From positions 3,735,713 through 3,799,712 of the forward strand of contig NW_006494931.1 of NCBI RefSeq assembly GCF_000471905.2: a stretch of 64,000 nucleotides of DNA, written 5' to 3'. This stretch comes from Amborella trichopoda (lineage: Eukaryota > Streptophyta > Magnoliopsida > Amborellales > Amborellaceae). Position numbers and translations under genes: made by a program. Below the pieces are notes generated by a model. It worked only from the letters and a program-made list of their open reading frames with translations. It was not told the origin of the DNA and ran no database searches. Positions 58,101 to 64,000 of the stretch are shown piece by piece. Numbering within the stretch: position 1 is the stretch's first letter; each line of letters starts with the position of its first letter.

Positions 58101-61100
58101 GAACATCATGTTTGCTTAATCCCCTTTCTCATCTTTTTAGAGAAGTCCCCAAAGTTTAATTCCCTGGAACCCTATCTCATCTTTCTCTAATGAGGTCCCC
58201 AAAGTTTAATTCCCTAGAAATTCTTGCTCCGAATGGTCATCTTAGTAATGTAATTACAGTCATGGGTCTTCAAAACAGTGATATTAGCTTTATTGCCTTT
58301 AAAGATCCACATACAAACATTCCTGCAATATTCCTTGAAGTGAAGGATACCCAAGGTGTGGTTGGAATGGGTTTGACCCAATGTTGTCAGATTCGCTTTG
58401 AAGTCTTCTTCGGTTTGGTGAGAAAAATGAAGCAATTCTGTGTTTCGGTCGATTCGGAGGAAGACTTCAGACTTTGTTTTAATTTAGGATAAATAAATTA
58501 CATATTTATATGTAAAATGTATACAAATAATAGAAAAAATAAAAAATAAAAAATACTTTTATTTGCTGGCCGAAGTAGACTTGAAGCAAAACCGAAGCGG
58601 TCCGAATCTGACCGAAGGAGCCCGAAGCGGTCCAAATCTGACGGAAGCAGCAACTCTAGGCTTCGCTTCTCTTCTCTTCAGTTTATGGCTAAAATCCAAA
58701 GGCTTCAGCTGAAGAGGCCGAAGCGAAGCGAATTTATAACATTGGTTTAACCCCCAGGAGGGAATGAGTGGATGACTACTGAGCCAGATCACCTTAATTG
58801 TGCTACACAGTTGCTGGAACCTTCTAGGAAAAGTCATGGATGCGCTCCGGAACCTCGATCCCACTATTCCAGCTAGGGATCTTGGATGGAACACGGATCC
58901 CTATATTGTGATCCTCATCCCCAGTGGGTTTGAATTGTCGTTCTCAAGTGTATGATGCAATGTATATGATGTTTTCTCTATTCGACAATGATTATTATGC
59001 ACTGATTCAGGTTTGTGCCCACTGGTATTGTGAACCCACGCATCATTCGCGATCCCTTAAATCTTGCTATTGTGACTCCTTTCTCATTGAATCGTGTTTC
59101 TCTATGACAACGACCCCACTCCCTTGATATAGGATCGTATGGATGCTGATCCTAATCACAAGGAGCTTCCAACAATCCAAGGTTATGTAGACCCGAGCCA
59201 GCTCCTACTCCTGGAAACATACCCGCACCTGCCAAATATGGTGCAGCGTGAATTTGACTTCATATGTTACAAGCATGTAACACCTAATGCATCTTGCTGC
59301 CCTGCATAGGATAGGGTGGTTTGATAACTTTATACCGCCTTACATAATATGCCTGTTGGGGTTTGTACTTTACACTTACCTTGCTAAAGGTGACCCACCA
59401 TGTGAGGCTTATCCAAACATTCTGACCATCCAAATGCCCATATGTTTTGAGGGATAGCTGGCACATTAGTCTAGTTGTGTCCAAGGACCTCCATTATTAT
59501 GTGTGCTTAGTAAAAGGAACTAACCAAGAACAACCAATGTAGGATACAAGGTGCAAGCCATCTTGTCCTCACCTGACCTCAGAATGAGTGCAACTTCCAA
59601 AAATTACAGAATGAGATCCCTTGAGAGTCATGAATTCATGTTTCTATGGGGAGGATGAAAAGGCTACCCATGAATTCTTCTCTTGAAACTTTGCTTGAGG
59701 CCTGATAAGGCTACACGTGCTCCAATGCGGTTGCTATGGGTGGGAAGTTCTACCTCAGAGAGTGGTGGCTGGTCGGTTACCAAGGTCTAGATGCCCTCCT
59801 CCAGGTCGTTAGCTCCTCAATGACCACAAATGAAGCTGATCCACATTAATTATGGCAACCGCATGAACTTGTCATGCATACTACTAATGTGTACTGTTCA
59901 TATTACAAAGTGTGGGTCACACATGTGAACATGCAGGCTTACAGGTAATCTAAGTTGTTTATGTCTTCACAGCTGATAGTTTTATGCAATGAAGCTGGGC
60001 TTCAACTCATCCAAGACACTTTGGATGCACTGGTTTGGAATTTAAAAAAGATCTGGTTCCTGGAAACTCGTAAGTTAGACTAGGGTTCTGGGAAGATAGG
60101 TGATGCTTTGCATTGGACCAGCTCTAATACCAAAGGTTACTCTGATAGAGTTCATGTCAATGAAATTAAGGGCTTAAAAAATCAATCAAATAAAAAAAAA
60201 GAAAAGGAAAATATGAAGGGTTAAATTACTAAAATACACCTTGTGATATACATAAAGAGCGCACGCACACACACACACGGGCATCTGTATTTCAGCTTGT
60301 ATTTACATAAGCATCCTGATGTATGCATTTTATTGAAGATTTCGTATGTAGACACTTGTGCATGCATGCACATGCACATTTTCATGCGCATTTTATGCAT
60401 AAGTACATTAACACTTATACCAGAAAGATCTGTATTTTCATATATGTTTAGACTTGGATTTAAGCTGACTGCTTATCGTGTTTCGTGTGTTCATGTGTGT
60501 GTATACACATGAGGGGACAAGTTTTTGTTCATGTGTACTTGTATGTTTGCATATATTTGTCTCCAGAAATATTCTATGTTTAGTGATGCCTTTTGGCCTC
60601 TTCACAAAGTTCATAACTTTCATTTGCTTCTAAAAGAAACCCAATTAACCTTATGTCCTTATCTTCTTCCTGCAGATGATATTTGGTAAAGGGGAAGTCC
60701 TTGTACCTCAGAATGGTCGGTGGAATGTCAAGGTTTGTTGTCATGCCACTCTGATGATTTAGCAGCATGTCTCTTGATTTCTGTATTCTCTTTCTGAAGT
60801 TAATATTATACCTACATCAGCAACTATATGAACCTGTTCGGGTAGAACGTTGGGTGCTCGTGAATTTTTCGGCAAGATGTGACATAAACTACCTTGCTCG
60901 TCAACTTGTAAATTGTGGCCGAAACAAAGGAGTAGTATGTTCATATTCTTCACTGCTATTAAGAATGGATATTTTGTTTATCTGTTCTACATTGAAGTTA
61001 GATTCTAGGATTTTGACGATGTTGATGTATTTGCAGAATCTTTCCCCTCCTTGCATAATTGAAGAAGATTCAAATGGGAGGTTTCAGAATCCTCTGATTC

Positions 61101-63561
61101 GAGTTGATCGGATGATCGCGATGATTTTCGCAAGGCTTGGTGACCAATGCAGCGAGATACAGTTTGTCTTTTGTGTGCTACCTGATAGAAAGAATTCTGA
61201 TATTTATGGTGGGCTGGCTCAATTTCTTTTTATTCATTTTCATAGTATCTTTGTAATAATGCATGACACATGCTTACTTTTCATGGTTACAAGGGCCATG
61301 GAAGAAAAAGCTTCTAACAGAACTGGGGGTTCCTACCCAATGCGCTTGTCCTGTGAAGGTTAATGATCCATATCTATATAATATCCTTCTAAAAGTCAAT
61401 TCAAAGGTAATCTATCTCTCCACTTCTCAATCCTGATTACTTTACCATTGAGTTTTGCTTACACAATTTCTTTCCTTGCAGCTCGGCGGTATAAACTCCT
61501 TATTAGATGCTGAGAAGGAATGTTATATACCTATAATATCCAGTTCTCCCACAATAATTCTAGGAATGGATGTTTCTCATGGTTCTCCAGGACAAGCAGA
61601 TAATCCTTCAATTTCTGCGGTGCCTATTTCTTTTGTTATTCTTTATTTTGTTGCCAAGTTGAGTAACTTGCTTAGCTAATTACTCCAGTCGGGGTTTTGA
61701 ATGGGGTTCTAGATCATCTTTAATGCATGGACTTTTTGTTACTTTTGTGCTTAGGTCGTTAGTTCAAGATGTTGGCCTCTAATTTCAAGGTATAGGGCTT
61801 TTGTTAGAACACAGTCCCCCAAGGTGGAGATGATCGATTCCCTATTTCAACCATCAGAGGATGGTAAAGATACAGGCTTTATTAGGTAATTCCTCTCCAG
61901 CATAAAGCAAATCATTTTTTAGAAGAGTATTTTAAGTATTGATCTTAACTTTGGAGTCTGTCCTAAATAGTGCAAATTGACTCATTCGTTGAGATATCCA
62001 AATATTTTTTGAACTCCAATGCATTAAATAACAAAAACAAATAAAATACGGAAGAAATAAAAGAAACATAACATACTTCATAGCATACTCATGCATATAT
62101 TGCTCTGACACTACCCACCTGCGCACAAGAAAACCAGACTTGTAGAAATGCATCCATATTACAGAATGTCTGCAAATTGTAATTCACTGGAATCTTGCCT
62201 ACCTCCATGATGTGTTAGATGAAGCCATCAATCCGCTCAGTGAGTTCTTGAAGAATTGATTGTTTGATGTCTCTAGAAAAATTTTAAGTTTTTTTGAACA
62301 TTTGGTGAGTCTTGTCAAGACTCAGCAAAGAATCAGCCAGTAGTCTTAAAAATACCCATTGTGTTAAAACCGTATATACCGCTAAGATTGGGACTTGTTC
62401 CGGGATAGGATCAGGAGAGAGGGAAAGGCTAGAAGGTTTTGGGATAACTTCACACCTCGGAAATTTTGGGCTAGGGATCAAATGATTAGTGTTAAAAATT
62501 TCAGCCTCCTGGCTGCCTAGGCAATCTGAGCAGGCCACGGAACTGAAGGTGCCTAGGCAGGCTGCCTTTTGCCCTTGGTGCCGGTCTAGGTGGGCTTAAG
62601 GCAGGCCAAGGTGCCCACCTAGTACCATCCCCTTTGAGGGCATTTTTTGTCCAGTGACAAGTTAGTTGTAGGTTACAGGCCATCATAATATCTGTATGAG
62701 CTAGAACCAATGCAAAGAAGAGGAAGAGTTATTAGATACTATTATGCATGTGTGTTTTCCATGAGACTGGGAATTATATCAGATTATGGTTGCAAACCCT
62801 AATTTATTCATGTAGTAAACCTTCTCTTCAAAAAGCCGTAATTTATTCATGTGCTGGAGTTATGAAAACGGTCTTGCATAAATGAATTATGTTTCAAAAA
62901 TGTCTTGTATCAAAAATGTATATTGATTTCTTTAGTACAAAAGAATTTCAAGGAAGGTGCATGTTAATTTTTAGCAATGTGTGTGCTGTAGTTTGTTTGT
63001 GAATTTTTCGTAAGTGTTATAAAGCAAGGACTTGAGTTGGGACTCTCTAGGGGTCTTGAGCCTGAGTTAGGCAACTTGACTTTGCCAGCAAAGTCTAATT
63101 CGAGCAAATCTGAGTTGGACACGTTAGTATTCGAACACTGTTCCTAGGATTACAAATTATATACTAAAAAATTTGTGAAAAAATATTGTTTGTGCATCAT
63201 CGAGAAAATTTTCATGACATAATATGCTTCTCACTACCATTAAGTTTTCAGGGTATGCATGTGTGGTGTTCACGAAAAGTTATTTCTCAACACTTGATCC
63301 TACTTCATAACATTGATAAAGTGAGACATTGGGCCTATGGCACCTGCGGTTTCTTGCCTTGAAGCTTTCAATGTTACCTTCCTCATGGACTTAAAGCGAT
63401 CATTACTTTTTATTTCATAATTAGACTTCAAGTCCTATAGTAGGTTGAATGGGGATTGTAACTTATTTTGAAATGCTTCTGGCATTGCAATGCAGGGGGG
63501 CATTATTTGAGTTCTTTGAGAGTACCAAGAAACGAAAACCTGAGCAGATGATAATCTTTCG
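52116..63561 (+). CDS. AGO4-like: Argonaute protein, AGO4 clade (AGO4/6/8/9/16 type); 16 coding exons, 3' end beyond window
   Basis: Exons: 52116-52319, 53836-54041, 54726-54932, 55049-55185, 55275-55372, 55464-55561, 55755-55935, 56023-56139, 56234-56341, 60676-60732, 60821-60934, 61037-61208, 61294-61406, 61482-61619, 61755-61885 and 63496-63561. All junctions are GT-AG and in phase, giving 715 complete codons; AGO4 proteins have about 900-925. The N-terminus carries the clade's Pro run (PPPPPLPPNVIP). The N domain includes AYDGEHTLFTVGALPRN, then QGCLLVRQSFFHNDP. PAZ is about 250-385 and MID about 470-600 (WVLVNFSARC 481-490; CVLPDRKNSDIYGPWKKK and TQC 581-583). PIWI starts in exon 14, with GMDVSH containing the first catalytic Asp (D634). 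The window ends just before the RDG of PIWI, so the remaining catalytic residues are unseen. AGO4-clade proteins bind 24-nt siRNAs in RNA-directed DNA methylation. Intact as far as visible. The exact paralogue is uncertain. Confidence 0.93.
52320..53835 (+). repeat. AGO intron 1: decayed copies of the exon-2 start
   Basis: Exon 2 begins GTTGCTCTAGCATCTGAGGA. Related segments recur in the intron with heads at about 52436, 52556, 52967, 53097, 53231, 53581 and 53713: for example ATTGCCCTTGCATTCGAGGA at 52436 and GTAGCTCTTGCATCCAGAGG at 52967. Several also keep the preceding block (GAATTGGTTTAATGG at about 52413 and 52532; GAATTGGTCTAATGG at about 53560) and the following GGCAGAC(C/T) block. Translated, the heads read IALAFED, VALASRG and VAVSIKD against VALASED in the exon. 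The intron is therefore largely a degenerate array of exon-2-boundary copies. Confidence 0.65.
53336..53424 (+). repeat. SINE-like 3' end in AGO intron 1
   Basis: GCGACCCCAAATAGTTGGG followed by ATAAGGCTTGGATGATGATG is a phrase I recognise as a common dispersed plant repeat end, of the kind attached to SINE-like sequences. A tRNA-like head was not identified in front of it. Confidence 0.4.
54490..54596 (+). repeat. Compound (TG)n microsatellite in AGO intron 2
   Basis: Alternating TG/CG/CA dinucleotides for about 107 bp, including GCATGCATGCGTGCGTGCGT. Strictly alternating purine-pyrimidine DNA can adopt Z-form. It lies in intron 2 (54042-54725). Confidence 0.9.
56342..60675 (+). other. AGO intron 9, 4.3 kb, with repeats
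   Basis: The largest coding-region intron; its neighbours are mostly 75-200 bp. It holds (TG)n at about 56570-56586 and (CA)n at about 60260-60278. A 25-bp direct repeat, GTCCCCAAAGTTTAATTCCC, occurs at about 58145 and 58196. A hAT MITE lies at 58379-58744. No coding exon was found inside: the protein alignment passes directly from APK (exon 9) to MIFGKGEV (exon 10). The expansion is therefore likely transposon-driven. Confidence 0.7.
58379..58744. mobile_element. hAT-type MITE in AGO intron 9
   Basis: The ends are CAATGTTGTCAGATTCGC and, reverse-complemented, CAATGTTATAAATTCGC. The flanks are GTTTGACC (58371-58378) and GTTTAACC (58745-58752), an 8-bp duplication with one change. Subterminal GAAGCGGTCCGAATCTGACC repeats and CTTCGG motifs are on both sides, with an AT-rich centre. 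366 bp, no transposase. It resembles the hAT MITE at 27029 in length and in its CA-TGTT ends, but the interior differs. Confidence 0.85.
61886..63495 (+). other. AGO intron 15, 1.6 kb, with GC-rich repeat block
   Basis: Contains at about 62490-62645 a GC-rich segment with GCTGCCTAGGCAATC, GTGCCTAGGCAGGCTGCC and GGTGCCCACCTAG, similar in style to the hAT MITE at 27029 and, inverted, to 63760-64000. No exon is expected here, since FIR joins directly to GALFEFFES. Confidence 0.6.
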
Positions 63562-63759
63562 GTATGTGTTTACTTTTTCATTATTGGAAATTAGTCCTTG
63601 GTTAATTGTAGCTTTTGTGTTGTTTGTTGGTTTTCTTTATTATAGTAACAATATTCAATTTATCCATTTGTTTAGCCTTTCTTTGTTTTATTCTATTGGA
63701 TGTAAATATAATACACATTTGATGCAATTAAAAGTTCTTTATCAGCATAATATGTAGCT

Positions 63760-64000
63760 ATGTCCAAAGGCTCCCCAGGCACATGGGCAGCCTCACTGTG
63801 GGATGGTGACCTTGGGCAGCTGACTAGTTTGCTGGGACACCGCCTGGGCGGGCGCCTAACGCCTTTTTGGTGAGGCTGAAAATTGCCCTGGCCAAAAGGG
63901 CAAAAAAAGCCATTTTCTCCCCTTGAAAAGGGGGATGTAGTATTTGGGGGGCAATAGGTATTTTGGTCCACAAAACCGTAGACAACTTCAATTGTGCCCT
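63760..64000. repeat. GC-rich repeat block in AGO intron 16, cut by window edge
   Basis: Contains CCGCCTGGGCGGGCGCCTAA and GGCAGCCTCACTGTG, followed by a CCCCTTGAAAAGGGGG palindrome. Read in reverse, parts match 62490-62645 (TTTCAGCCTC; CCAAGGT...ACCATCCC). Probably a hAT-type MITE whose other end lies outside the window. Confidence 0.45.

Noticed and set aside
56342-60675. A hidden coding exon in the 4.3-kb AGO intron 9
   Set aside because: The protein passes without a gap from exon 9 to exon 10 compared with AGO4 relatives, and the frames inside the intron show no Argonaute similarity.
60932-60934. Alternative donor at 60932 for AGO exon 11
   Set aside because: Both sites keep the frame, but GTA|GTATGT at 60934/60935 is the better donor and gives KGV-N, closer to the KGI-type residue in relatives.

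Overview
This is nuclear DNA of a flowering plant. The genes have short exons with GT-AG introns, and the two recognisable host genes are plant types: a plastid RNA-binding protein and an AGO4-clade Argonaute. The remainder is AT-rich, repeat-laden intergenic DNA. I cannot name the species. The 795-base run of N shows that this is a draft assembly.

Layout. 1-5.2 kb: two foldback MITEs, an AT-rich Tourist-like element and the last two exons of a small hydrophilic protein gene (4155-4678). 5.3-8.8 kb: a decayed Ty1/copia element. 9-19.7 kb: minisatellites, a LINE 3' end, a Tourist/Harbinger-like element with a TTA target duplication, an LTR end with primer-binding site, a copia gag fragment and tandem arrays. 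19.75-21.35 kb: an intact four-exon gene for a 309-residue plastid protein with two RRM domains. 24-37 kb: copia fossils, two inverted copies of one LTR, a hAT MITE nested in a copia fossil, a 1.6-kb pyrimidine-rich tract and an 820-bp three-phase minisatellite. 38.0-39.0 kb: a Mutator-like element with an exact 9-bp target duplication that carries a fasciclin-like (FAS1) gene fragment (Pack-MULE). 41.8-43.6 kb: a second AT-rich Tourist-like element around the assembly gap. 43.9-45.4 kb: a copia fossil rearranged head to head. 48.9 kb to the end: the Argonaute gene, with a probable 3.1-kb leader intron and 16 coding exons (715 codons) before the window cuts it off inside the PIWI domain.

The two intact genes are unrelated: one acts on chloroplast RNA, the other in siRNA-guided silencing of repeats such as those around it. 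The most unusual structures are (i) AGO intron 1, which holds about seven decayed copies of the start of exon 2; (ii) the FAS1 Pack-MULE; (iii) the three-phase minisatellite; and (iv) a five-copy family of ~350-bp inverted-repeat elements spread over the window. I found no bacterial-type operons, CRISPR arrays, rRNA genes or convincing tRNA genes.
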